Positions 42,453 to 54,700 of a stretch of 64,000 nucleotides of DNA are shown here, piece after piece. Origin of the DNA: Gracilaria vermiculophylla (lineage: Eukaryota; Rhodophyta; Florideophyceae; Gracilariales; Gracilariaceae). Under the pieces are notes generated by a model, which made no database searches, was not told the origin of the DNA, and saw only the letters and a list, made by a program, of their open reading frames with translations. The translations under genes were made by a program, and so were the position numbers. Each line of letters opens with the position of its first letter. Position 1 is the stretch's first letter. The stretch is from positions 376,384 to 440,383 of the forward strand of contig JAHNZQ020000079.1 in NCBI GenBank assembly GCA_019155205.2, read 5' to 3'.

Positions 42453-44497
42453 CTAAGCCATAGAATCAATTGACATTCCCAAGCTCTTGCAATGACGATT
42501 GTGCAACTCAGCGTGCAGCCCTTTTGTCAAAACGTCAGCCATCATTAATGAGGTCGGGATATACGCCAGCTCAATAGTTTTCTTCTGGACATGATCACAA
42601 ACCAAATGAAAACGAACTTCAATATGTTTCGTTCTCTCACTGCACAGATTATCTTTAGAGAGCGCTAACATTCCTTGGTTGTCTCCATGGGTAACGACCG
42701 CTGCTCTGGTGCAATTTCCAAATCCACTCGATAGTTGTCGCAGCCAGAGATATTCAGGAACAGAATTTGCCATCGCAACATACTCAGCTTCTACCGTAGA
42801 CTGCGCGACAATACATTGTTTCTTAGATCTCCAAGAGACCACAACACCAGAAAAGAGAAACCCAAATCCACTAGTCGATTTCCGGTCAATCACATATCCG
42901 GCAAAGTCTGCGTCACTGTAACCAACTAGAAGGCAATCGGTTTTTCGGTACACAATTCTGACATACTTTGTCCCCTTGAGATAACGCAGGACTCTCTTCG
43001 CCGCCTTCCCATGGTCATTTCCATGGTTTTCCAGGAACCTAGAAAGATATCCCACCGCAAACGAAATATCACGGCGACACGTGTTAGCAAAATGTAGGAG
43101 AACTCCCACTAGCTCACGGTAAGGTACAGTGCTTAATTGTTCTTCTCCATCTGTCGCCATGAACCTTGCGTTTCGAAGGATTGGTGTTATCACCGGTGGA
43201 CAATTCTCCATATCAAACCGCAGAAGAGCATCCTCAATAAAATGGGCGTCGTGTGTCTTAATACTCTCGTTACCATGCTTCTCAATTACCAAGCCCAAGA
43301 ATTTGCTGTTATCAGCTTCTACTCGTAGCTCAACATGCTTTGATAACGCTTCCAAAAACTGGTGCAAGTCTATATCCGTCCGCCCCGCAATAATGACATC
43401 ATCAACATACACAACGAGTACAATCTTTGGCTTGGTTTTATCGTTCACCAAATATAGCGATGGATCCGCCGAGGATACGACAGCACCAAAAATGACAAGT
43501 ATGGTGTGCAGGAACTTCCGAAAAGCTCTTGAGGCTTGCTTCGTCCATGAATGGCTTTTCGGAAACGGTATACTAGGTGTTCTTTGCCTTGGACTTCAAA
43601 ACCGCGTGGCTGCTTCATGTTGACTTCTTCTTCAAGTTTGCCATAAAGAAACGCAGCCTTTATGTCCAATCTCATATAGGACATAGACTGATCAACAACC
43701 ATAGCCATTAGCATTCGCACAGTAGTGTACTTGGCCATAGGAGCGAAGACTTCAGAATAGTCTACTCCATACTGCTGCATAATCCCCTTTGCAACAATAC
43801 GAGCTCTGTGTCGTATCACTTGACCAAAGTTGTTGCGTTTACGGTCAAAAACCCATCTGCATGGGAGGTGACGTGATCCATCCGGCAATTTTGCAAGTTC
43901 AAAAACTTCTCTATGTTTTAGGTACTTCATTTCTCTTCGCATTGCAAGATGCCATTCTTTTCGTTCAGTACCACACATGGCCTCTTCAAACGTAGATGGC
44001 AGTTCAGGACTGCAGGCGCCCATCAAACAACGCAGTTGCAAGGCTAACAGGGCATCAGGGGTGTACCCATTCGGAGCACTACCTAATCGACTGGATCTTC
44101 TTGGCTCTGGCGGGTAATGGGTTACAAGTTCCGGATCCACATTTCCAAATTCATCCAGAAACTCCAAGTCTATCAAATTTTCATCGTGTTCAACCGAATT
44201 CCCTTCAGTAACAGTTGCAAAATCTTCATTTTTCACTTCATTTCCACTTCTCTCCACATCTTCAATTTCTTCATCATCACTGCTTGACAAATCAGAAAAA
44301 CTGGTAGCATCCTCTCTATGATTCTCAGTTGGCCAGCCAAGAAGCGTCTCGTCAAACTGAACATATCTTGACACAGAAAACGTAGCACTGTCGGGATAGT
44401 AGATTCTGTAAGAATTTCCTCTCTCAAACCCGACGAGTATGCCCTTCCGAGCCCTCGGACCAAACTTCCCATCTCTCTTCTCCTTCGGTATGTGCAC
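42453..44497 (-). pseudogene. copia-2 reverse transcriptase and RNase H
   Basis: The frame 43445-44497 covers the integrase tail (KRDGKFGPRARKGILVGF, the usual copia post-integrase block) and RT start (HREVFELAKLPDGSRHLPCRWVF, GVDYSEVFAPMAKYTTVR, LDIKAAFLYGKLEEEV). A frame shift near 43520-43590 scrambles the next block, and the frame 42453-43451 resumes with VVYVDDVIIAG (catalytic YVDD), then YLKGTKYVRIVY, YSDADFAGYVIDRKSTSGF, QCIVAQSTVEAEYVAMA and TKHIEVRFHLV, all typical of copia RNase H, ending at 42453. Apart from the shift it is well preserved. Confidence 0.92.
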
Positions 44498-44520
44498 ATA
44501 GGCTAATGACCCAAAAATTC

Positions 44521-46602
44521 TTATGTGAGATAAGTTGGGACGTGTTCCANNNNNNNNNNNNNNNNNNNNNNNNNNNNNNNNNNNNNNNNNNNNNNNNNNN
44601 NNNNNNNNNNNNNNNNNNNNNNNNNNNNNNNNNNNNNNNNNNNNNNNNNTTTCTCAGAAGGTGTACTGTTCTCCTCAGAAGCAGATGTGTACATACAATT
44701 TTGAATATGGTTTGCAGTATTGATAGCCTCAGCCCAAAGCCTGTTCCGTCCAGGAAATGTAGACAGAGATAGCAACATAGTCCTCGCGGCATCATTCAAA
44801 GTCCAGTTCAATCGTTCTGCCTTTTCATTCGATTCGGGGCTGTAGGGTGCTGTTGGCTGGTTCTTGATGCCTCGCTGAGAAAGCCAGTTCTGCCAAGTCT
44901 TGGAGAGGTACTCTTTGGCATTGTCGAACCTGATACTCTTCACATGCCTTTCCAATCCGGTTTCCATCTCAACAATCATATCTTGTACAGCTTTCGGGAC
45001 TTCAGAACGATTCTGCAGAAACCTCACCATTGAGTAAGCAGTCATTTCATCATACAATGTCACATAATACTTAGCACTACCAATGGATGCGACACGAATA
45101 GGTCCAACAACATCAGTGTGTACCAAATCACCTGTTAGACTTGCATGACGATTCACTTGAGCTGCGGGCCTAGTATCTCGAACAGACTTCGATACCTTGC
45201 AGTCTTCACAAACACCCCAATCAGAAATATTCTGCAAGGGAACACCATTTACAAGTGGAACAGTCTTACGAATATGATCTCTGCAGGTGTGTTTCAGTCG
45301 ACGATGCCATAGCAATGATTCATTCATCTTTGCCCTGGAAACTAAGGCTGCAGTACCCATACTTCCCGTTAAGGGTTTCAACAACACCTTGTACAATCCA
45401 TTACGTTCACACTCAAACCGAAGAAGACAAATGGTGTTCGTCTTCGGATCGGTTACAGTACATATACCATATCCTTCTCGTTCTTCACTCTGAAACGTTA
45501 TGACTAGGCCTTTCTTGCGCATACATCCAACAGACAGAAGATTGAACTTCAAATCAGGGACATACTGCACATCTATAGGGGTAACGTGGCTCGTAATATC
45601 ATAGATAACAGTGCCTGCATATAAGTTGCCTTGATCATGAACAGACACATGAGTTCCATCTCCGACTTCAACAGTGGCCCGATTTGATCTTTCCAACGTT
45701 TTAAACAGAGAGCAATCATTACACATGTGGGTTGTTGCCCCAGAATCAATGAACCATTTCGGATGAGATTCAGAGAAATCAGCTCCCAGCAAAAGTGCTC
45801 TAGCAACATTTGATGCAGTATCAGTGTCCACCTTATGATCATCTGACATCTCCTGCGGTGGACGATACTTCTTGCTCTCGGGATTCGCATAACAGTTGAC
45901 GTTCTTGTGTCCTGTTTTACCACAGTAGTAGCATTTGATGTTTGACTTCGTCTTCGGCTTCAGTGGAGTACTTAATGCCCTTGTAACTTCACTGGAAAGT
46001 TCAATGCTGGCCAGATAGGTTGCTTCCTTGGAAATGAGAAGCGCAAGATATTCTGTTAGAGACTTGTCCATTCCCCTGATGACTTCTGCAGTGACAACAA
46101 ATTCCTCTCGGAGACCACGCAGCAAAGCACGTAACTGTTCCGCTTCTGAAGTGTTGTAGCCAATCCCTCCAAGCTGGGATTCCAATTCAGGGAGAGGAGC
46201 GCGAAATTCAAGTACACTCTCACTTGGCTTCATCTTCATGGCCTGATAACGGTCCAAAAGGCCGTCTCTACTAGCCTGAGATACGGCCTGATGCTGTTCC
46301 TTTAGAGTCTTCCACCCAAGGGACGGATCTCACATATCCTTTACAGGGGCTACACAAGAGTCGTGCACTAGAAGTAAGATTGTAGACAAGGCTACTTCCT
46401 TACGGCGATCAAACTTCCGTAAACTTTCGTCACTTCCTCCAGGTGGGGATTCAGAGCCATCTACAATGCTCCACAGTCCCTTACTGCGCCAAACAAGTTC
46501 AACTTTCCAAGACCAGAGAAAGTAGTTCGTTGACGTTAGCAGCGGTAGACGAATCTTATTAACGTCAACTACCGAACTGCGATCATCCCAATCTTCCTTC
46601 AT
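44521..46602 (-). pseudogene. copia-2 gag, protease and integrase
   Basis: One frame from the ATG at 46602 is broken only by a TGA at 46330-46332. It contains the gag helix region, zinc knuckle CYYCGKTGHKNVNC, protease site WFIDSGATTHM, the integrase zinc motif H...H...C-x2-C (WHRRLKHTC...CEDCKVSK) and the three catalytic acids in LVHTDVVGPIR, IRFDNAKEYLS and SPESNEKAERLNWTL. The 100-N gap at 44550-44649 truncates it on the right of the integrase. All catalytic residues seen are intact. Confidence 0.93.
44550..44649. other. Assembly gap, 100 N
   Basis: Exactly 100 N within the integrase of copia-2; the frame relation across it is unknown. Confidence 0.99.
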
Positions 46603-46705
46603 CTATCAAATACGCAAAATGCAGCCTGAATGCGTATAATAACGGATATCGTGAACACTCAGAAACAATAGAGAACGGGGATTAACAAGAGGCAGGAGGA
46701 AGGGT

Positions 46706-46719
46706 CTGGGCCCATAACC
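46706..46719 (-). other. Primer-binding site of copia-2, complementary to initiator tRNA-Met anticodon arm
   Basis: The plus strand reads CTGGGCCCATAACC, identical to the anticodon arm and loop of eukaryotic initiator tRNA-Met (CAU anticodon). On the element's own strand it is the complement, starting eight bases inside the 5' LTR end. This is the site expected for priming by a half tRNA cut in the anticodon loop, as described for Drosophila copia and yeast Ty5. Confidence 0.85.
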
Positions 46720-46726
46720 TCTAGCT

Positions 46727-46956
46727 TGATCACAACTTGGATGACTTTCCTTTACTAGAACTTGGGCGCAACTTGGGACTTAAGTAGACGTCCGGAATCT
46801 TACTCTTCGCCTGAACCACATACACAATTCAAAGAACTGTAAACCTACCTAATGTAAGTAAAGATATTATTATGTAACTATCGATTCATTCTGGTTAGAA
46901 CGCATGTAAACTGTCATCAATATCACGTATAGGGATTACGTTAGGTTACGTCAACA
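46727..46956 (-). repeat. 5' LTR of copia-2
   Basis: Direct repeat of 42211-42440; on the minus strand it starts TGTTGACGTAACC and ends GTTGTGATCA. Confidence 0.92.
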
Positions 46957-48590
46957 ATCAATATTGGAGTTAAGCAAAAATGCCCTAAATGAAATACTCT
47001 TTTTGGATCTTTAATGACTTTAGAAGCATATTGTACCAATGAAATAACCAGTGTGTCTATTTTTCATGCCCTGAAGAACGCCGAAAACTAAATTGACTCA
47101 TTAGTAGAGTTCTTATGGCCTTTTGCCTTACAAATTTACGGCCTTAAAAAGCTTTTGAAGAAATGAATGAGTACATACACACAGCAGTCCACACAAAACT
47201 TTGTTTACAACAAACAATATTGATGTAGTAGAGTGACCAGCGCGTTATCTGGACTTGAATTAAATCAAAAATTGGTGTAGATTTGTTTGCTCGTAAGGTT
47301 TGTTGTGATGGAAGACAGTTTGATACTGTACTAGAGTTGAAGGATGTTATGATGTATGAACGGAATTCCTTGAAGAGAGAAACGGTACATCTTTAAGTAA
47401 AATCTATGCAGATACGTTGCGTTGAAACCCTTTATAACTCCGCGAGACAAACCATGTAATAAGAGTGGTGATATGACGATTTAAAGGAATTTTATTATTG
47501 GTAACCGTTTTAGTTTACAGATCTATAGATTTGAAATCTGTACGTCTTTTAAATCTTTTTTTTTCTGTTTTATAAGAAGTAAAAAAGTTTTGGGTACTAT
47601 GTTGCACGTCCTACTACATCTGTTTTGTGTTCGGAAATAATCGCCACATTTCTGCTTCATATCCAGTGTACAGGGAGGACGTAATATCATGCGCAATGCT
47701 GTGAAGTATTGAGAGGTTAGAAGAGAAGCAAAACAAAAACGAAGCCGGCGGCGGCGTCGTAAGAGGCAACAGCGTAGACGCGGCAAGGCTGGCGGAATGC
47801 GCGGCGTTGTTGGCGGCGTGGGTGGGAGCGTTTAAAGGCTCGTGGACGTGATTGTACTCATGCCGGTTGATACCGAACACGGGCAGCCAATTGATGTTGT
47901 CGGCGATGTTGCCCGAAACTGGGATTTTCTGGACTTATCCATGTCTTTTACTGCCAAGGGTGTAGCTTGTAGTATAGAAAAACTGTGGCGTCGCCTGGGC
48001 TCCGTGCTTTGGTAAAACCACTTTATAGCTTCAAAACTCTATGAATATCTTATATCCATACGAATTAGACTTCTTTGATTTGTGCAGCGCAGCATCAAAT
48101 TATAAATGAGTATCAGAATCATTCATAACCATTATCGCTGCTTTTGCACTGCATACAGAGGAACCCCGTGCAGCATGATCTTCTTCAGCATTAAAATTTT
48201 TACATTTCTTGTTATGGCGTGCCATGATCTCTATTACAAATTTATTATTACATAATGCAAAATTTATCCATTATAATTCCAAAACTTGGTAGAAAATCCA
48301 CTGATTAATGATTTTCGACTTTTAAATTTTCCAAGGAAGGGAATTTGAACAATCCTTTAAGCTTTGCATTCGTACCTCCGCATCATAATGATCTCCAACA
48401 CAGACTTTGATGGATCCGAAAAATATTTATCAAAACATATGGAGGTATATACGTTTATAAACTATGCTTGTTGCTCCTACAGAATCTCGATTGCGGTCTC
48501 AAAGTCGTTTTATTTTTTTTGGGTGTTGGTTATACATGCTATAGTGCCATACCCCAAGGGTGTAATTACCACGAAAAATGTTATAACCTC
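46957..48590. other. AT-rich spacer with a short GC-rich patch
   Basis: No gene is supported. A small GC-richer patch at ~47745-48015 contains a 52-codon plus frame (ATG 47861) and an overlapping minus frame without an ATG; neither matches a family. The rest is AT-rich with homopolymer runs. Confidence 0.4.
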
Positions 48591-49265
48591 CCTCTTAAGA
48601 GGTGGTTCAGGGGCAGAGCCTTCCTCGGGCGAGGCACACGAGCCGGACGGAACTCCGGGGCCAAGCCGTGGAAACCGGTGCAGCAGGAAGACAAATGGAG
48701 AGACCGGGGATCCGGTAAGTTTTGTGATTTAGGCACTTTCCGTAATGTTCGGTAAGAACTCCTTTTAATACATCGGGCTATCTTGGCGCAGCCAGGTAGT
48801 GTATTGAGCCGCGCGGGTTTCAAGCTAGCCGCGTTGAGCGGCTGGCGGACGTAGTCGGAAGGGGTGAACCGGAGGTGCGATGCAGATAATCTCGTACGAG
48901 GGCGAACGTGAATGAACGGAAGAGCAGTCCGGACAGTGGTTCTCGGCGTCACGGGTAGTTCACTTTCGTAGTCCACGGCGTACCACTCCAAGGTGGAGAG
49001 AGTTACCCACGTGGGCGGGGAGTTCAGACCGAAGATTCCGCTTCGTCCGGTTTCCTGGGCGCGACGGCCGAAGTGCCGTCGCGCTGAGTACTCTAGCTCT
49101 GGGGCCGAAATGGCCGAAATAACTAAATAAATAAAATCGCGAAAATACGGAAATAACCGTGCAAGGCAGGTGCCAGCCGGCGCCCATACTATAGCCATCG
49201 GGCCGCGCGCGGCTGCCGCGCGCGTGCCACGTCGCACGACACGCGCCGTTTTGGGTACTCCGGGA
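48591..49265. other. GC-rich, hairpin-rich island of unknown nature
   Basis: A sharply bounded ~670-bp GC-rich block inside AT-rich DNA. It holds at least three strong inverted repeats: 48824-48846 (9-bp stem, loop GTTGA), 49059-49084 (perfect 10-bp stem GCGCGACGGC, 6-base loop) and 49204-49224 (9-bp stem CGCGCGCGG, 3-base loop). A 229-codon minus frame crosses it without an ATG at its start. The structure suggests a folded RNA (intron ribozyme, rRNA-like or other), but I see no diagnostic group I, group II or rRNA core. It could be an inserted foreign segment. Confidence 0.4.
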
Positions 49266-51497
49266 TCCACCGCGCAAACAAACGTGAATCACACATGCGA
49301 CATTAACACTGTTCATATATGTGGCCTAACCGGAATCCTCTGAATCGGCAAAGTGCTAAAGAAAAACCTCCCTGGAGGGCTTTTCACTTCACATACTTGT
49401 GATATAAAAGCCTGTCTCATGTTTTCAATAAAACGTTCCCGGCAGTCCGGTAATAATCTTCGTCCTTTTAGAAGAGTAAGGAGAGGGTTGAGACGTTTCT
49501 TTTTACATACATTTAACTGCTTCATCTCATGTCATTTTTACGCATCATTACCTGCTACAGTTTATGGTGTTCTTATTCAGTGCATTTGTTTTTGATAACG
49601 CGTACTATAAACAACTTCTTTCCGGATACCACATCAAAATTTCGATTCGGACCCCATCGTTTGCCGAGGAAGAGGAAAACTAAATCCAATTCCACCGCCC
49701 AAAACAGACTTTTGATAAACTGTGCGCCCCATGCTACATTATCGACACCAAATGCGAAATTCGAAAAATTCGGGCGTTTTCAATTGAATGTTTTTATTTA
49801 AAAGGTTAAAAACACCTTGTGGTTTTCATTGAAATACTTAAATTTTAAAATGTTTGAAAGAAAGAGTAAGGATCATTCATGAATTTAAAAATATCATTGG
49901 ACGCTTTACATACAAGTGACTAAGTGGAAATGTTTTATGGATATATGATTTTATGTTTTGCAGTCCGTTATCTAAAATACGGAAGGAGAAGCAGCTGCAA
50001 AGTACTCAGAATCTCTTTCACTATATCACATAAACGTATTCAGATATTTGCACTACTGAACCATGGAAATCAGTCCCAAAGCTATCCAACTCTAACATCT
50101 CAACGGGACCTATTACATTTTGTTCTTATTGAATTAACAAAAGCTAACATTAAACATTCGAAAAGACTGATCACTAGATATGCCACACAAAAAAGTGTTG
50201 AAGACCAGAAAGTGGAAAGTCCTGGGAGTTCTGTTTTCGTCCAACATTATTGAGCGGATTAATGCACGTTTGGCATTTCAAACTCTCTCTCGAATGATGC
50301 TATAGGATCGATTTTATAGTGACTTTAAGTTGTTCATATTGAACACGGTCATGATCAAAACTGGCACATAAGCTCAGATATATGTGCTTTCGAAAACCCA
50401 TTCATAGGCAGTCTGGGATTTATTAGTACACGAATAGCATCTAGCCTATGCTTAGATCTATTTGGATATTTAACATGTCGCGCTCAAGCCATTACAGTAG
50501 AACAAACTTGGAATATTGTGGAATATTTATGGTATGAATGTGCAACACGTACGGAAATTATGAATATTGCTTTGCCTTCCATTTTTTATCTAGGGTTGAG
50601 TCTTGGGCTTCGATACAAAAGTGCTCTAGCCTACTGGTTGGAGGCCTTTCTCTTTAGTCTAGTGGAGTTCAAATATCATTTTCCGAATCATTACATTACT
50701 AAACAGTTTGAACAATGCACAAACTAAGACAATAGTAGAAGAATACTGGTTTAGGTCAATCAGTTTTTACGGGTCGATAAACATATCTATATTGATTGAT
50801 ATGTGCAACAGGATGAATGAATGGCCCATTGTTTCATGCTATTATATCTACTTCTTAAGGGCAGTACTTCTATCCGTCTAAATCTTGCAGTTCAAAAAGT
50901 TCTACTTCATTTTTTCGCCGCCATTTGTGTATGCGACACGCACGCGCGCACGAAGGCGCTGCCAGGCGGCATAACGCAGCAGTGCATCGTCTGCGCGTTA
51001 GTGCTTCAGCATAACACGATTCATGGGCGTCCGATCCACGTTGGGCGGGAACGACGCGGCATAGATGCACGGTGGCGAGTGAACAAACGTCTTAAGTGAT
51101 GTTGTAGCCAATTGCAAGTGAGCATCCTGCGCACCCACCATCATCAAACTCCGTGTACAACATTTCGCCTTGGTTGCAGCACCGCAACCACAAGTGGCAG
51201 ATCTTCATAATATGATCATGTTCTCAAGCGCAAATTTCCATCTCTGGCTGTGACGTTCTTGTTTTGGAAAGGCCACGCCCTTCGAAGGCACGGCAGCAAA
51301 TCGGCCAGCGTCTTCAGTGAAGCCATACCGAACTGTACATTTAGGTCCTCCGCATCCATCCTCGTCTCTTTCCATGTGCGGCACGGCACCCCAACTCATC
51401 CGCCCCAATTGCATGTTGCAGAACCCAAAACGTACAGGCGCCACTGAGGGCAAACACTCCATTGCAGCGCAGCCAACATAACCTACGGCCGACCGCT
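49266..51497. other. AT-rich spacer, no gene seen
   Basis: Open frames of 60-110 codons occur (for example 49924-50253 and 50821-51099) but have no recognisable motif. The stretch near 50920-51470 is somewhat richer in GC and could hold an old gene relic. Confidence 0.35.
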
Positions 51498-51727
51498 GGG
51501 TGCAGTCTTCTTCCTAGACATTAGCCATCACTAGAACTCGAGGACATACAACGACAACTCTAGGACCCTTAGGACTCATGGCCCGGGCTTCTGCGGGCTG
51601 TCCAACCTCTCACCAAATCTTATGCGTTCCATGCAGAGTGGTTGTTGCAGTACCTTTTGTTTCTGTCTACTTCACGAGTGGCATCATTGATATGTTTCTC
51701 TTAACGTGTCTCTATAGTTATTGATGA
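51498..51727 (+). repeat. Dispersed repeat, copy A
   Basis: About 230 bp similar to 59310-59540 in the same orientation, sharing CTAGACATTAGCCAT, GAGGACATACAACGACAAC, CTTATGCGTTCCATG and TTCTCTTAACGTGTCTCTA. The family is unknown; both copies end abruptly, like LTR or transposon fragments. Confidence 0.85.
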
Positions 51728-54700
51728 TTTCATTCCTCTAACTACGGGTACTACAACAACCACTTACACGAGACACGGAGCTTGATGATCCTGTGCAACC
51801 AAATGAGAGCAAAATCACTGAAAGAAAGGCAGAAAGTACGTAATGTTTTCCTGTATACCTGCTTTTACAGTACACTTACTTTGCTGAGAAGACAACGAGG
51901 TCGAAGAGCACCGAAGCCCAAACAAAACTTCTCTGAATGTAGCTAGTTATGCAGAATACAACAACTCAAGATATTCAGATTTGCACCAGTGTAACTGGTG
52001 GGACCGTGTGCTTGATAATGATGAGTGCGGCAATGATGCAGCGTTACAATGTACACTACGACCTTCGAATATCAACCTTGGATCGCACAACAGGAAACGT
52101 TTATCAATCAGACACGCTCCGGAGGATATGGTTAGAAATCTACCACGCTCCCGTGGATGATATTAGCAATCTACCGCGCTCCGGATCCTCCGAACAAAAT
52201 CCTTCACCCGACGCTCCTGATTCAAACTAAAGCTCTGTTTTGGAGTCACTACGGTCTTGCCGCAATTGAGTTCCTTCACGAGAAATTTCACGATACAAAT
52301 TCAAAAACCCCTGTTTTGGGACTTTAACCCACTTTCCCGCGCTCGTATTGAGCGTGCTACGGCCTCAGAACAGGCCATGAGCACCCGCACAACTTCGAAT
52401 TGCAATTCGTTGTGGCACGGAAATCGGCCTGTGGCCACCGTCAAAGCGCATACTGACAAGAGCTCATCGACGTGAGTCGGTTTTGTCAATGTCACAAACT
52501 CGTCTAGAATGATATAAAAGAGAGGTTGTGCCGCTCGAAGCTTCTCCTTCTAGTTGCGGCGCGCGCATACAGTTGCTTCCCAAGCCCAGGAGCTGCTGCA
52601 AGCCTTCCCGACCTCTTAATCTTTTTCACCACTGAGCTCCCTCAAACGTGATCGGCGAAGCAGTCAACATTGGCCTTCTTTTCAATGCTAGAGACTGTTA
52701 GAAAAAGTTGCGGGCTGCCAAAAGATGGGCCGAGAAGATCGCAGAGCTCAAGCAGGTCGCGAAAGGGCGTGAATCAACGTGTTACGGCCTCTGAAACCTG
52801 CTGGGTCACATCTTAACCGAGTGTGAAGCCTTCTTGAGTGAGAGGCATAGGCAGTGGAGCACGTAGCTCATGGCTGCAATAGATGCAACGAAAATACTCC
52901 AGTAACAGCTTCCAGAGCAAATGGGAGGCCTTGAAGAGGAGCTAAGTCAAATGAGAAGGCTCAGTGCGGAGGCGGGGCTAGAACGCATTGAGGAGCTCGA
53001 GGATCAACGATTCCTTCTTCGTGAACAAATCACCATTCGAGAGGCAAACCTCGTCAAGCTTCGGGATGCGGCGAAGGAGCCGGCAGGTTTACGGGATTCG
53101 AAGGGGCACATTGCGTGTATAAAGGCCTTCTTCGGCAAGGGTGGACATTAGTTGGTGTCTTGCTAACTGGATTAAAACTCGAAAAAAGTATTTGTTCTCT
53201 TTTTTCTTGCTCAGGTTTAAGGCCCAACACGATTGCAACATTTTGCGTAAATGTGCGTTAACGCCTTGCCGACATCCCCTTTTTTAAGGGTCTGGGCTCA
53301 AAGCTGAACTTCTGACAGCAGTAACGTCTTCGGGTCCGGCATTGGATTCGTATGAAAAAGGAAGACCCCAGGCAGAGCTCTCAGTCCGTTCATTAGTCAT
53401 ATTTCCCTCCCACACAGTTTCACCCAGTGACTCTTTGCACCTCCTTCTCATAAGCGTACATCTCGTCGGCCATACAAATCTCTCCCATGACCGCGAATGG
53501 TTGCTCCACAGGACTTGTAATCACATCCTCGATGACAATCAGATTCGCCTATAGGTAGAAAGAGTCCCGACGACGCGAATCCTAGGTTCCCATACAGCTT
53601 GTACTAAACAACTTGGGAACCTACTCGCCTTTTTGTTGAATCATGATTAGAACATATTCCTGAACGAGGGCGTCATGAAAGCCATTTGTGGTGATTGCAG
53701 CGACGATGAGTGTTCCTCTTGAAATAAGACAGACAGTCCCATGTTCCGTGAACACAGAGACAGTTTTTCAACTCTCTGCCTGGACCTTGAACAGCTCAAA
53801 GACCTCTGACGTGTAGTGTACAAAAACACCATTCGTTTTCGAGGATCTTCAGCGATGTAACGTAACAATGGCAACGCCTAAGCCCTGGCGACAGGCACGA
53901 AGCCGGATGATCTCCAACAGTGCGACCGTTAGCTTTTCACTGCATACATACACCCCCTTGCGTCATTTGAGCGTCGCCTTCTTCATGGAGAACAAGCCAG
54001 CAATGACTCAGCAAATGATGAATGTGGGCAGAACCCAAACCAATCGTTTATTCAATGAATTCAACTTGAAGAGCTGCCAATGTAATCTAAGAGGTCTCTA
54101 TTGCAAAGCAATGCTTTGAAGACTGGAGACGAACCACCAGGTTGATAGCCATTGACCGTGCGTATCAAATTCCCACGCGTTATCGCCCATAGTTTGAGCG
54201 CAGCACATTCGTTGTTTAGTATATTCCCAGTGCAATCCGCTGGTTGTTTCCCAAATTTCAGTCACAATCGATTGAGCGTCGCAAAACGTGGCGCAGAATA
54301 AGGAAAACGAAGAGCAGATAGTAAATGGAGGGAAGCGTAGTTTGCTTTGCCGTTGGTACGATAGCAGTAACTTACCCTGGGCGATTTTTAAAAACCACTA
54401 GCCGGTCAAGACTGACACAAAGACGACTGAAGGTCTTGGTTTCTACAACCTGGCCAGGGTTGGCCAAAGCTAGCCTTTGGAGACCTTGAACAGATGGGGT
54501 TGCAGGGAAATGCTTTTCCAACCCGATGGCCTTTGCAGCTGCCGCGGAACATCACCAAGGACCCTCTGTTTTGATAACCGGTTTTAAAGGCGGTGGGTGA
54601 GTAAGTCGAATACATGGTTGAGAAACCGTGCAGATGGTTTGTGGATAAGTGGAAAGGGAGCAACGAAAGACGTTGAAATGGATGACGACGGCGAAAGCGG

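Larger units (their letters stand above)
42211..46956 (-). mobile_element. Ty1/copia retrotransposon with both LTRs (copia-2)
   Basis: 230-bp LTRs at 42211-42440 (3' LTR of the element) and 46727-46956 (5' LTR) read TGTTGA...CA on the minus strand. I count about 16 mismatches between them (~93% identity), so this is the youngest retroelement here. The left terminus has mutated TG to TA. Internal order on the minus strand is primer-binding site, gag, protease, integrase, (N gap), reverse transcriptase, RNase H, polypurine tract (AGAAAGATAGGGTG next to the 3' LTR). Flanking 5-mers TATCT and ATCAA do not match, so no target duplication is visible. Lesions: one stop in gag and frame shifts in RT. 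Confidence 0.93.

Noticed and set aside
48581..49270. 229-codon minus frame over the GC-rich island
   Set aside because: Starts with GTG, no recognisable domain, and the DNA is dominated by inverted repeats, so a structural explanation is preferred.
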